Source: UBA10649 sp963749905 (lineage in GTDB: Bacteria > Actinomycetota > Actinomycetes > S36-B12). From it: a DNA stretch of 64,000 bases. Below, one piece after another: positions 37,565 through 45,397 of the stretch; the first letter of the stretch is position 1; the number at the start of each line of letters is the position of its first letter. The position numbers and the translations under genes were made by a program. The notes under the pieces are model-generated. The model searched no databases and was not told where the DNA came from. It was given only the letters and a program-made list of their open reading frames with translations. Where the stretch lies: assembly GCA_963749905.1 (NCBI GenBank), contig CAVVOF010000004.1:620001-684000 (forward strand). Reading direction: 5' to 3'.

Positions 37565-38503
37565 AGTCTGCTGGGGGTTCCAGCCGCGGGAGCGGAGGGC
37601 CGCGAGCACCTGCTGCGCGAGGATCCACGGCTGTCGCAGGTCGTCCGCCGTCGCGGTGATGACGATCCACCCGCGTTCCTGCAGCAGGTTGCGGCGTCTC
37701 GCGTCCCGCCGACGCTGGAGCTCGTCGAGGTGCACCAGCCCGTCGTATTCCACGACGACCCGGAAGTCGTCCCACACGAGGTCGCCTCGTCCGAGCCACT
37801 CACCCATCACCACGATGTCGACGTTGCACCGCGGACGGGGCACGCCCTCGGCCATGAGCAGAACTCGGGCGCGAGACTCGCCGGGCGAGGCCGATGCTGG
37901 ATCGAGGAGGGGGAAGGCGCGACGAGCCACGCCGACTCCCCTGCGGCGGAATCCCCAGTGCAGGAGCGCCTTCAACTCCTGCTGCGTCATGAGCCCCTGC
38001 GCCAGGCCTGCGTCACCCATGGCGACCACGTAGTCCAGGGGGATCTCCGCCGCACAGTCGAGCCAGGTGCGCGCGGGGGTCGTGACGCTCACCCCGCCGT
38101 ACGTGGTCACATGCTCGTCGGGCAACCGGAGGCGTCGTCCACGTACCCCTCGCCGCTGAGGCCCGGCCGTACCCGCGTTCACGGCAATGGAGATGGGGCG
38201 CTCGTCCGGGTCTGCTAGCCAATGCGGCAGGGGCAACCGCCACAGGCGTGCGGCATCGACGTCGGTGACCACCGCTCGGGATACGGCGCCCATGACCGCG
38301 GCAGCGACGTCATCACAGTCGCTCGCGGGCACTGTCGTGTCGATGCGCACCCCTCGAGTGGGACTTGCGAAGCGTCGTCCACGCAGTTCGGCGTAGGACA
38401 GGCCGGGTGCGCCCGATCTGGTCACTGCCAACAGGCGGTCGGTCGAGACGGGTGGCTGCATGACGCCAGCCCAGCCGGCGCGCGGGCGGACAACCAGTGA
38501 CAT
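37559..38503 (-). CDS. DUF559-type protein with Vsr-like nuclease domain
   Basis: The 314-residue protein has an N-terminal region resembling the AbiEi-like antitoxin domain found in many actinobacterial DUF559 proteins (LLAVTRSGAPGLSYAELRGRRF), a middle wHTH-like part, and a C-terminal restriction-endonuclease-fold domain. The latter shows GESRARVLLMAEG, GRGDLVWDDFRVVVEYDG with candidate catalytic Asp and Glu, and LQERGWIVITATADD. The biological role of these proteins is unknown. ATG 38503 is one of several possible starts (38563, 38461). The gene is bracketed by two family B palindromes, and its stop codon comes from one of them. Confidence 0.7.
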   Translation of the reverse strand: MSLVVRPRAGWAGVMQPPVSTDRLLAVTRSGAPGLSYAELRGRRFASPTRGVRIDTTVPASDCDDVAAAVMGAVSRAVVTDVDAARLWRLPLPHWLADPDERPISIAVNAGTAGPQRRGVRGRRLRLPDEHVTTYGGVSVTTPARTWLDCAAEIPLDYVVAMGDAGLAQGLMTQQELKALLHWGFRRRGVGVARRAFPLLDPASASPGESRARVLLMAEGVPRPRCNVDIVVMGEWLGRGDLVWDDFRVVVEYDGLVHLDELQRRRDARRRNLLQERGWIVITATADDLRQPWILAQQVLAALRSRGWNPQQTC

Positions 38504-38564
38504 CCGTCGAGGTGTGGACAGCCGACCAGCCCTCCGACTCTTCTGGACAACCACGTCCCCCATC

Positions 38565-38628
38565 CGTTGAGTGCGGAGTTGTTGCGGGGTTGGCGCGGTG
38601 AGACAGCGCAACAACTCCGCACTCAACG
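38565..38628. repeat. 64-bp palindromic element, family B copy 2
   Basis: Perfect 22-bp arms start CGTTGAGTGCGGAGTTGTTG; the loop differs from the other copies. It separates the DUF559-type gene from the next minus-strand gene, whose stop codon is 14 bp away. Confidence 0.92.
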
Positions 38629-38642
38629 AAGGGCGAAGGTCG

Positions 38643-39206
38643 CTAGCGGTCGAAGAGGGCGGGCGTCGCGCCGACGACCAGGGCCTTCACCTGCGCCAGC
38701 ACGTCTGCCACGTCGAGCTCGTGCGGCACCGTCACCAGCAGCACCTCGGCTCCCGCCCGGGCCAGCTCGAGCACCTGCTCCTGCGCCTGCTCGAACGTGC
38801 CGAAGATGCCGGACTCCCGCGGATGTGCCTCGCCGACGAACCTGGGATCGCGATCCGCGCGCGCCACGGCCTCGTTGTACGTCCGCCCGATCGAGATGGG
38901 GACCGCGACGATCAGCGGCCGCGCATCCTCGAGGTCGTCCAGAGCCGCACGGGCCTGACGCACCAGATCGGGATCGTTGCGACGCACGATGCCCACGTTG
39001 TCGGCACCATCGTCGACGACGACCATTGCCGGCGCGGCCGCCTCCATCAGCCTCTCGACCTCCTGGGGATCGAGAATCTCGCCCTCGGGCAGCGGCACAT
39101 GCACCGCGAAGTATCCGAGCCGGCCCGCGAGCCGGGCTACCAGCTCTCGCTCCCGCGCGTCAGCATCGGGTCGCAGCATGACGGCCAGATCCAGCAGCTG
39201 CTCCAT
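38643..39206 (-). CDS. short luciferase-like (LLM) flavin-enzyme relative
   Basis: The 187-residue product resembles the C-terminal portion of bacterial luciferase-like monooxygenases: SIGRTYNEAVARADRDPRF, then GTFEQAQEQVLELARAGAEVLLVTVP and DVADVLAQVKAL. Full LLM proteins have about 300-350 residues, so this is a shortened form, and whether it binds flavin is uncertain. ATG 39206 has GGAGG 7 nt upstream. The promoter region shared with the CoxE-like gene contains an IclR-operator-like sequence, tying it to hydroquinone catabolism. Confidence 0.6.
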   Translation of the reverse strand: MEQLLDLAVMLRPDADARERELVARLAGRLGYFAVHVPLPEGEILDPQEVERLMEAAAPAMVVVDDGADNVGIVRRNDPDLVRQARAALDDLEDARPLIVAVPISIGRTYNEAVARADRDPRFVGEAHPRESGIFGTFEQAQEQVLELARAGAEVLLVTVPHELDVADVLAQVKALVVGATPALFDR

Positions 39207-39226
39207 GGACACCTCCGTCGAGCGAA

Positions 39227-39250
39227 GTTCTCATTACGAACACTTGTTCG
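39227..39250. promoter_or_regulatory. second candidate IclR operator
   Basis: GTTCTCATTACGAACA followed by GTTCG at the same offset closely matches the site at 36563 (shared pattern GTTC-C-TTACGAACA-NNN-GTTCG). It lies between two divergent genes, 18 bp upstream of the -10-like TAGGGT of the CoxE-like gene. Confidence 0.55.
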
Positions 39251-39267
39251 TCACGCGCACGCAAGGC

Positions 39268-39273
39268 TAGGGT
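39268..39273 (+). promoter_or_regulatory. putative -10 box of the CoxE-like gene
   Basis: TAGGGT ends 6 nt before GTG 39280, fitting a leaderless transcript and supporting that start codon. Confidence 0.5.
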
Positions 39274-39279
39274 GTCGAA

Positions 39280-40644
39280 GTGGCCACCGCAACCATTCCA
39301 CCGCTGGAGGGGATGCCGGCCGCGATCCTCGACCTGGTCCGCCGCCTGCGTCACGGCGGCTTGCCGGTCTCGACCAGCGAGGCCCTCGACGCGGCCGCCG
39401 CGCTGGCCAGCGTCGACATCGACAACCGCACTGACGTGCGCACGGCACTCAAGGCCACCCTCGTCAAGGACACGACCCACGAGGTCCTCTTCGAGCGCTC
39501 CTTCGAGGCCGTCTTCCCCCGGCAGCACCGTCCCCACCGATCCGACGCCATGGCGAGCAGCAGCGGCAAGGAGGCGGGCGACGAGCAACTGATGGACGAC
39601 CTGGTGCGTGCCATGCGCGAGGGCGACGTTGCCGCCATCGACGAGCTCCTGGACGAGGCCGTCGAGCGCTACGCCGGCACCGACAAGCACACCTCCACCG
39701 CGGGGCACCACACCCAGCGGGCTCTGCGGCGGATGAACCTGCCGAGCATCTACCGCCGCTACCTCGAGCAGGGCGAGCGCGAGACATCGTACGACCGCGC
39801 GGTCGAGGCGGCCGAGGCGAGCGCGATGCTCGACTCGATGAAGGTTCGCATGGAGGACCTGGTGTCCGGACGGCTGCGCGACACCGGCATGGAGGCCAGC
39901 CAGGCGCTCGAGGATCCCGAAGACCGTCCCCTGCTGCTCGCCGGCCCGGACGAGATCGCCGCCATGCGCCAGGCGATGCGACCGTTGGCTCGGCGGCTGG
40001 CCACCCGCCTCGGCAACCGTCGTCGACGCGGCACCGCGGGCCTCGACATGCGCCGCACCATCCGGGCGTCGATGGGCACGGGCGGCGTGCCGGTGCAGCC
40101 CGTCCTCAGACGCAAGCGCCCCACCAAGCCGGACCTCATCGTGCTGTGCGACGTGTCCGGGTCCACGGCGGAGTTCGCGCCCTTCACGCTGACGCTGCTC
40201 CACGCAGTGCACCAGGAGTTCCGGCGCGTGCGGTCGTTCGTCTTCGTCGACGGCATCGTCGAGATCACCGACATCCTCGCCAGTTCCCCCGGCGTGCTCG
40301 ATCCGCGCCAGCTGCTCGGCCGCAAGGGCCTGATCGTGAAGGACGGTCGGAGCGACTACCGCCGCGTCCTGTCCACATTCCTGGACACGTGGGGCGACGG
40401 CGTGACCGCCAAGACGACCGTCATCATCGCCGGCGACACCCGCTCACATCGACGTGAGTCCGCCGTCGGCGAGCTGGCGGAGATCCAGCACCGAGCCCGG
40501 CGGCTGTACTGGCTCAACCCGGAGCAGCGACACGAGTGGGACACGCTCGACTCCTGCGCGACCGAGTACGGCAACCACTGCACGGACTTCTTCGAGGTGT
40601 CGACTATCCGCCAGCTCATCGGCGCGGTGACCCAGATCGTCTAG
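39280..40644 (+). CDS. VWA-domain protein, CoxE-like
   Basis: The 454-residue protein belongs to the CoxE/DUF58-like VWA group that works with MoxR AAA ATPases. The N-terminal part is helical (DLVRRLRHGGLPVSTSEALDA). The VWA domain begins near residue 285 with PDLIVLCDVSGSTAEF, which keeps the DxSxS metal-ion site, and includes FVDGIVEITDIL and VIIAGDTRSHRRE. Such pairs insert metals or remodel partner enzymes. The MoxR gene lies 1.2 kb away on the other strand, with a thiolase between. GTG start supported by the TAGGGT box. Confidence 0.85.
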   Translation: MATATIPPLEGMPAAILDLVRRLRHGGLPVSTSEALDAAAALASVDIDNRTDVRTALKATLVKDTTHEVLFERSFEAVFPRQHRPHRSDAMASSSGKEAGDEQLMDDLVRAMREGDVAAIDELLDEAVERYAGTDKHTSTAGHHTQRALRRMNLPSIYRRYLEQGERETSYDRAVEAAEASAMLDSMKVRMEDLVSGRLRDTGMEASQALEDPEDRPLLLAGPDEIAAMRQAMRPLARRLATRLGNRRRRGTAGLDMRRTIRASMGTGGVPVQPVLRRKRPTKPDLIVLCDVSGSTAEFAPFTLTLLHAVHQEFRRVRSFVFVDGIVEITDILASSPGVLDPRQLLGRKGLIVKDGRSDYRRVLSTFLDTWGDGVTAKTTVIIAGDTRSHRRESAVGELAEIQHRARRLYWLNPEQRHEWDTLDSCATEYGNHCTDFFEVSTIRQLIGAVTQIV

Positions 40645-40670
40645 CCGGTTCCGCCGAGACCCGGGGACGG

Positions 40671-41861
40671 CTACAGCCGCTCGATCACCATGGCCGCGCC
40701 CTGCCCGACGCCGATGCACAGTGAGACCACGCCGTACCGACCGCCGGTTCGCTCGAGGTGCCCGAGCATCGTCACGAGCATCCGCGACCCACTCGATCCC
40801 AGTGGATGCCCGAGGGCGATCGCCCCGCTCGAGGCATTCAGGCGGTTGCGATCGACGGCCAGTTCCTTCGCGCAGGCGAGCACCTGCGCCGCGAAGGCCT
40901 CGTTGATGTCGACCGCGTCCATGTCGGCGAGCGAGAGTCCGGCCTTCGCGAGCGCTGCGCGGATCGCCGGCACCGGCCCGAAGCCGAACAGGCTCGGCGG
41001 CACACCCGCTGCGGCGTAGGACACCACGCGCGCCCGAGGCCGGAGGCCATGCTCCTCGACGGCGTCTGCCCCCGCAACGACGATCGCGGATGCACCGTCG
41101 GACAACGGGGACGAGTTGCCCGCCGTCGACACCCCCTCCCGGGTGAAGGCGGGCTTCAGGCGGCTCAGCGACTCGACGGACGTGCCTGAGCGCACGGTCT
41201 CGTCGCGAGTGAACTCCCCGGCTTTCGTCGGGACGCTCACGATCTCCGCGTCGAACAAGCCCCGGTCCCACGCATCCGCCGCGATCGTCTGGGAGCGCGC
41301 GGCATACTCGTCCGACTCCTCGCGGGAGATGCCGTGCAGGTCAGCCAGCTTCTCGGTGCATTCACCCAGCGAGAGCGTGGCGTCACCGCCGTCCACCTCG
41401 CGCATGCGCGGATTGACGAGCCGCCAGCCCAGCGCGCTGTCGAACACCTCACCCGGCTTGGCCCAGGCCTTGGACGGCTTGGCCGTCACCCACGGCGCGC
41501 GCGTCATCGACTCGGCACCGCCGGCGACGACCAGCGACAGGTCCCCCGAGCGGATGCCCTGCGCGGCGGAAGCCACCGCCTGCAGCCCGGACGCGCACAG
41601 CCGGTTCACCGTGTAGCCCGGGACCGAGTCCGGCAGGCCGGCCAGCAGGACCGCCATGCGTGCGACGTTGCGATTGTCGTCACCGGCCTGATTGGCGGCT
41701 CCGAGGATGACGTCGTCGATGCGGTCGGCCGGTACCCCCGTTCGAGCCACCACCTCGCCGACGACCAGGGCCGCAAGGTCGTCGGCCCGTACGTCGGCCA
41801 GGGCGCCGCCATAGCGCCCCACCGGCGTGCGGACGCCACCGACCAGATACGCCTCGGTCAT
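40671..41861 (-). CDS. pcaF: beta-ketoadipyl-CoA thiolase (acetyl-CoA acyltransferase)
   Basis: Splits 3-oxoadipyl-CoA to succinyl-CoA and acetyl-CoA, the last step of the pathway. The 396-residue protein has the acyl-binding Cys89 in NRLCASGLQA, NEAFAAQ, GHPLGSSG and the C-terminal CIGVGQG base motif. Specificity for 3-oxoadipyl-CoA is inferred from the neighbouring CoA transferase and maleylacetate reductase. Its start overlaps the stop of the MoxR gene by four bases (ATGA), an unusual pairing. Confidence 0.85.
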   Translation of the reverse strand: MTEAYLVGGVRTPVGRYGGALADVRADDLAALVVGEVVARTGVPADRIDDVILGAANQAGDDNRNVARMAVLLAGLPDSVPGYTVNRLCASGLQAVASAAQGIRSGDLSLVVAGGAESMTRAPWVTAKPSKAWAKPGEVFDSALGWRLVNPRMREVDGGDATLSLGECTEKLADLHGISREESDEYAARSQTIAADAWDRGLFDAEIVSVPTKAGEFTRDETVRSGTSVESLSRLKPAFTREGVSTAGNSSPLSDGASAIVVAGADAVEEHGLRPRARVVSYAAAGVPPSLFGFGPVPAIRAALAKAGLSLADMDAVDINEAFAAQVLACAKELAVDRNRLNASSGAIALGHPLGSSGSRMLVTMLGHLERTGGRYGVVSLCIGVGQGAAMVIERL

Positions 41862-42736
41862 CGCGCGGCCCCGAGGCCCAGCTGCTCCGACACGCGATGC
41901 CGGTCACTCTGATGCTTCAGCACGACGCCCAGCGTCTGCTCGATGACCGCCTCCGTCAGGTCGGTCACGCCGAGCGCCTGCATGGCTCGGGCCCAGTCGA
42001 TCGTCTCCGCGATGCTCGGGGCCTTGCGCAACTCCATCGTCCGCATCGCACGCACGGAGCGCACGAGCTCGGTGGCGAGTTCCTCCGTGGTCTCGGGCAC
42101 GCGTGACATGACGATGGCCCGTTCGCGGACGGCATCCGGGTAGTCGACGTGCGCATAGAGGCAGCGGCGCTTGAGCGCCTCGGACAAGTCTCGAGTGGCG
42201 TTGGAGGTGAGCACCACGAACGGCGTATGCGTGGCCGCGATGGTCCCGAGCTCGGGGATGGTCACCTGGAACTCGCTCAGCACCTCGAGCAGGAGGCCCT
42301 CGACCTCGACGTCGGCCTTGTCGGTCTCGTCGACGAGCAGGACGGTCGGGCCCTCCTGGCGGATTGCGGTCAGCAGCGGACGGGAGAGCAGGAACTCCTC
42401 TCCGAAGATGTCGTCGTGCAGGTCGTTCCAGTCGTCCGACTCGTCGTCGGCCTGGGCGGCCTGGATGCGCAGCAGCTGCTTGCGGTAGTTCCACTCGTAG
42501 AGGGCGCGCGCTTCGTCGAGGCCCTCGTAGCACTGCAGGCGGACGAGGGTGGCTCCCGTGGCCTGCGCGACGGCCTTGGCGAGCTCCGTCTTGCCCGTCC
42601 CCGCTGGGCCCTCCAACAGGATGGGCTTGCCGAGCGCGTCGCCGAGGAAGACGACGGTGGCGAGGGCCTCGTCGACGAGGTAGCCGGTGGATGCCAGCTG
42701 CTCACGGGTGTCGGCGATCGACGAGAAGAAGGTCAT
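41858..42736 (-). CDS. MoxR-family AAA+ ATPase
   Basis: The protein (292 residues from ATG 42736; ATG 42790 would add 18) has Walker A EGPAGTGKTELA, Walker B LLVDETDKAD, sensor LTSNATRD and an arginine finger in KRRCLYAHVDYPD. An insert with DDESDDWNDLHDDIFGEEF is typical of the CoxD-like branch, which acts with CoxE-type VWA proteins on metal-containing targets. Coupled to the thiolase gene downstream. The promoter region upstream contains family A repeats. Confidence 0.87.
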   Translation of the reverse strand: MTFFSSIADTREQLASTGYLVDEALATVVFLGDALGKPILLEGPAGTGKTELAKAVAQATGATLVRLQCYEGLDEARALYEWNYRKQLLRIQAAQADDESDDWNDLHDDIFGEEFLLSRPLLTAIRQEGPTVLLVDETDKADVEVEGLLLEVLSEFQVTIPELGTIAATHTPFVVLTSNATRDLSEALKRRCLYAHVDYPDAVRERAIVMSRVPETTEELATELVRSVRAMRTMELRKAPSIAETIDWARAMQALGVTDLTEAVIEQTLGVVLKHQSDRHRVSEQLGLGAAR

Positions 42737-42850
42737 CCGGGCTCCAGGGTCGACGATGGCACGGTCCACGAACCGCACAGGTGTTCGCATAGCGACCACG
42801 TGTGCGGCCAGCGTACATGTGTGCGGCCGTCGCCTCAAGGCCATCGGGCC

Positions 42851-42920
42851 CAGATTTGCACCGCTTCCCGGTTCAGTTCTGCAGAAGTGGACCGGGATCC
42901 CCGGGATTCTGGAGAAATGG
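42851..42920. repeat. family A element, incomplete variant (copy 3)
   Basis: Begins CAGATTTGCACCGCTTCCCG like the 92-bp copies but runs straight into the inner palindrome region (GTTCAGTTCTGCAGAAGTGG) and lacks the right-hand AAGCGGTGCAAATC end. With the copy at 43097 it occupies the 466-bp gap (42737-43202) between the MoxR and DtxR genes. The remaining unique stretch, 42921-43096, shows nothing I can name. Confidence 0.8.
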
Positions 42921-43096
42921 GCCGCTGCACGCCGCCGCCGCCGCGCATGCTCCCTCGACCGGTACGGCCCGACGAACTCGACCTCGCGTCTGGTGACCAC
43001 CCGTAGGCCGACGCTCTCGGATGGGACTCCGCCATTTCACCCCCGACGGCCCCACGCGTGGCCGGCCAGCTCCCACGTCATCGCACTGACCCGTCA

Positions 43097-43188
43097 CTGA
43101 CTTGCACCGGCCCCCGGTCCAATTCCGCAGCAACCAAGGGATCCCGGTCCACTTCTCCAGAATTGGACCGGGAAGCGGTGCAAATCTG
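43097..43188. repeat. 92-bp multi-palindrome element, family A copy 4
   Basis: Same length as the copies at 14924 and 28225. The left hairpin is degraded (TTGCACCGGCCCCCGGTCC) while the right half (CGGTCCACTTCTCCAGAATT, then GAAGCGGTGCAAATCTG) is conserved. It ends 14 bp from the stop codon of the minus-strand DtxR-type gene. Confidence 0.9.
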
Positions 43189-43202
43189 CGTGGGGCGACG
43201 CG

Positions 43203-43895
43203 CTAGTTGGCGGCCTCGACGAGCACGTGCTGCGCGACCTCGGCTGGCAACTCGGTGTACTCCCCCGCACTGCCGATCGTCACGCCGCCCGCCGACCGGT
43301 GCACCTTCACCGACGCACCCGGCATCGCACCGATCCGCCGGATGGTCGTCATCGCGTCGCCGTCGTCCTGGAGCGGCTCCGCGATCCGGCGCACGACCAC
43401 GCGCCGCACCTCGTCGCGGGCCGCGTCGCTGAGCGGCACCATCGACTCCGAATCGACCATGACGTGGTCGACTCCCGGCTCGAGCTCGTCCAGGCCCGGG
43501 ATCGGGTTGCCGTACGGCGACGTCGTCGGGTTGCCGAGCAGGTCCAGCACCCGGCGCTCGACCGACTCGCTCATCACGTGCTCCCAGCGGCAGGCCTCGG
43601 CGTGCACCTCCTCCCACGGCATCTTCAGCACCTCGACGAGCAGGCACTCCGCCAGCCGGTGCTTGCGCATGACGCGGGTCGCGGCGTCCCGGCCCAGCGG
43701 GGTCAGTTCGAGGTGTCGGTCGGAACTGACGACGACAAGCCCGTCGCGCTCCATCCGGGCCACCGTCTGCGAGACCGTCGGCCCGCTCTGGCTGAGCCGC
43801 TCGGCGATCCGGGCCCGCATCGGGACGATGCCTTCTTCCTCGAGTTCGAAGACGGTGCGCAGGTACATCTCCGTGGTGTCGATCAGGTCGCTCAC
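43203..43895 (-). CDS. DtxR/IdeR-family iron-dependent repressor
   Basis: A 230-residue Fe(II)-activated repressor: winged helix (about 1-60; SQSGPTVSQTVARMER), dimerisation and metal domain, then an SH3-like C-terminal domain. The metal ligands fall at the same numbers as in DtxR/IdeR: M10, H79, E83, H98, C102, E105, H106. An iron-box-like sequence lies 24 bp upstream, so autoregulation is likely. MntR is less likely because Met10 and Cys102 are iron-type ligands. Confidence 0.92.
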   Translation of the reverse strand: MSDLIDTTEMYLRTVFELEEEGIVPMRARIAERLSQSGPTVSQTVARMERDGLVVVSSDRHLELTPLGRDAATRVMRKHRLAECLLVEVLKMPWEEVHAEACRWEHVMSESVERRVLDLLGNPTTSPYGNPIPGLDELEPGVDHVMVDSESMVPLSDAARDEVRRVVVRRIAEPLQDDGDAMTTIRRIGAMPGASVKVHRSAGGVTIGSAGEYTELPAEVAQHVLVEAAN

Positions 43896-43918
43896 GAAGA
43901 CTCCTCGGCCGGCACGAC

Positions 43919-43937
43919 TCAGGTTTGCCTACCCTCA
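43919..43937. promoter_or_regulatory. candidate iron box (DtxR-type operator)
   Basis: TCAGGTTTGCCTACCCTCA matches the DtxR/IdeR consensus TWAGGTTAGSCTAACCTWA at about 14 of 19 positions. It lies between the divergent repressor gene and the photolyase gene, next to the TAGCCT -10 of the latter, so iron-bound repressor could affect both. Confidence 0.65.
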
Positions 43938-43947
43938 ACCTACTGCC

Positions 43948-43953
43948 TAGCCT
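43948..43953 (+). promoter_or_regulatory. putative -10 box of the photolyase gene
   Basis: TAGCCT ends 6 nt before GTG 43960, giving a leaderless arrangement; the iron box ends 10 bp upstream of it. Confidence 0.5.
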
Positions 43954-43959
43954 GCAGAC

Positions 43960-45312
43960 GTGCCGACCATCATGTGGTTCCGCCGCGACCTCCGGCTCGC
44001 CGACAATCCCGCCCTCCTCGCCGCCGTCGACGCCGCGCGATCCGACGGCGACGGCCGCGTCGTCCCGCTGTTCGTGATCGACCCGGACCTGTGGCTGCCG
44101 GCGGGGCCGGTGCGGCTGGCGTACCTCGTGGAATCGTTGCGCAGCCTGGACGCCAGCCTCGGCGACGCGCTCCTGCTCCAGCATGGCGACCCGGTCGAGA
44201 TCCTGCCCGAGCTCGTCCGGGCCAGCGGCGCGACCAGCGTGCACATCGCCGCCGACTTCGCCCCCTACGGCCGACGGCGCGATGAGGCCGTCGCGGACGC
44301 CCTGCCGGTTCCCCTCGTGCGCACCGGCTCGCCGTACGCCGTCGCACCCGGACGCGTCACCAAGGACGACGGCACCCCCTACCGGGTCTTCACCCCGTTC
44401 TGGAAGGCCTGGGTGCGGCACGGCTGGCGCCCGCCGGCACCGCCGCCCGGGGACGTGGATTGGTGGACGGCCGTGGACTGCGACGGCTACCCGGCCGCAC
44501 CCGACCTCGAGGGCGTCGCGCTGCCGCCTGCCGGCGAGGCCGCGGCGCTGGCCCGCTGGGCCGCCTACCGAGAGACCGGCCTCGCCGACTACGCCGAGCT
44601 GCGCAACCGGCCCGACCTCGCCGGCACGTCCGTCCTGAGCCATCACCTGCGCTGGGGCGAGATCCACCCGCGCACCCTGCTCGCCGACCTCTCCCCCCGC
44701 GACGAGGTGTTCAGCAAGGAGCTGTGCTGGCGCGAGTTCTACGCCGACGTGCTCGCCACCGCGCCGGAGAGTGCGCGCGCCTCCCTGGACGCCCGATACG
44801 ACGAGGACATGCGCTGGACGTCCGGCCCAGCAGCGCAGGCCGCGCTCGACTCCTGGCGCGAGGGCCGCACCGGCTACCCGTTCGTCGATGCGGGCATGCG
44901 CCAGCTGCGCGCAGAGGGCTGGGTGCACAACCGGGTGCGGATGGTGGTCGCCAGCTTCCTCGTCAAGGACCTGCACCTGCCGTGGCAGCTCGGCGCCCGC
45001 GAGTTCATGCACTGGCTGCGGGACGGTGACCTGGCCAGCAACACCCACGGCTGGCAGTGGACGGCCGGGTGCGGCACCGACGCCGCCCCCTTCTACCGGG
45101 TGTTCAACCCCGTGCTGCAGGGCCTGAAGTTCGACCCTGACGGGGACTACGTCCGCCGCTACCTGCCCGAGCTGCGGCACCTGCCCGGCGCGTCCGCCCA
45201 TGAGCCGTGGAAGGCACCTGACGGCTACCGGGACGGCTACCCGGAGCGGGTCGTCGACCACGCGGTGGAGCGCGACATCGCCCTCGCCGACTTCCAGGCC
45301 ATCAAGTCCTGA
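43960..45312 (+). CDS. phr: deoxyribodipyrimidine photolyase
   Basis: Light-driven repair of cyclobutane pyrimidine dimers with FADH-. The 450-residue protein has the N-terminal alpha/beta antenna domain (MWFRRDLRLADNPALL) and the C-terminal FAD domain. The latter shows LSHHLRWGEIHPRTL, ELCWREFYADVL, GYPFVDAGMRQL, GWVHNRVRMVVASFLVKDL and the NTHGWQWTAGCGTDAAPFYR segment typical of class I CPD photolyases. Start GTG 43960. Confidence 0.93.
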   Translation: MPTIMWFRRDLRLADNPALLAAVDAARSDGDGRVVPLFVIDPDLWLPAGPVRLAYLVESLRSLDASLGDALLLQHGDPVEILPELVRASGATSVHIAADFAPYGRRRDEAVADALPVPLVRTGSPYAVAPGRVTKDDGTPYRVFTPFWKAWVRHGWRPPAPPPGDVDWWTAVDCDGYPAAPDLEGVALPPAGEAAALARWAAYRETGLADYAELRNRPDLAGTSVLSHHLRWGEIHPRTLLADLSPRDEVFSKELCWREFYADVLATAPESARASLDARYDEDMRWTSGPAAQAALDSWREGRTGYPFVDAGMRQLRAEGWVHNRVRMVVASFLVKDLHLPWQLGAREFMHWLRDGDLASNTHGWQWTAGCGTDAAPFYRVFNPVLQGLKFDPDGDYVRRYLPELRHLPGASAHEPWKAPDGYRDGYPERVVDHAVERDIALADFQAIKS

Positions 45313-45397
45313 CGTGTCGCCGCCCGAGGCGGGCCTCTTCCGGCGCGTTGCCGCCGCAAGTGACAGGGCATCGCGCGGACGATGACAGGATGGCGGC

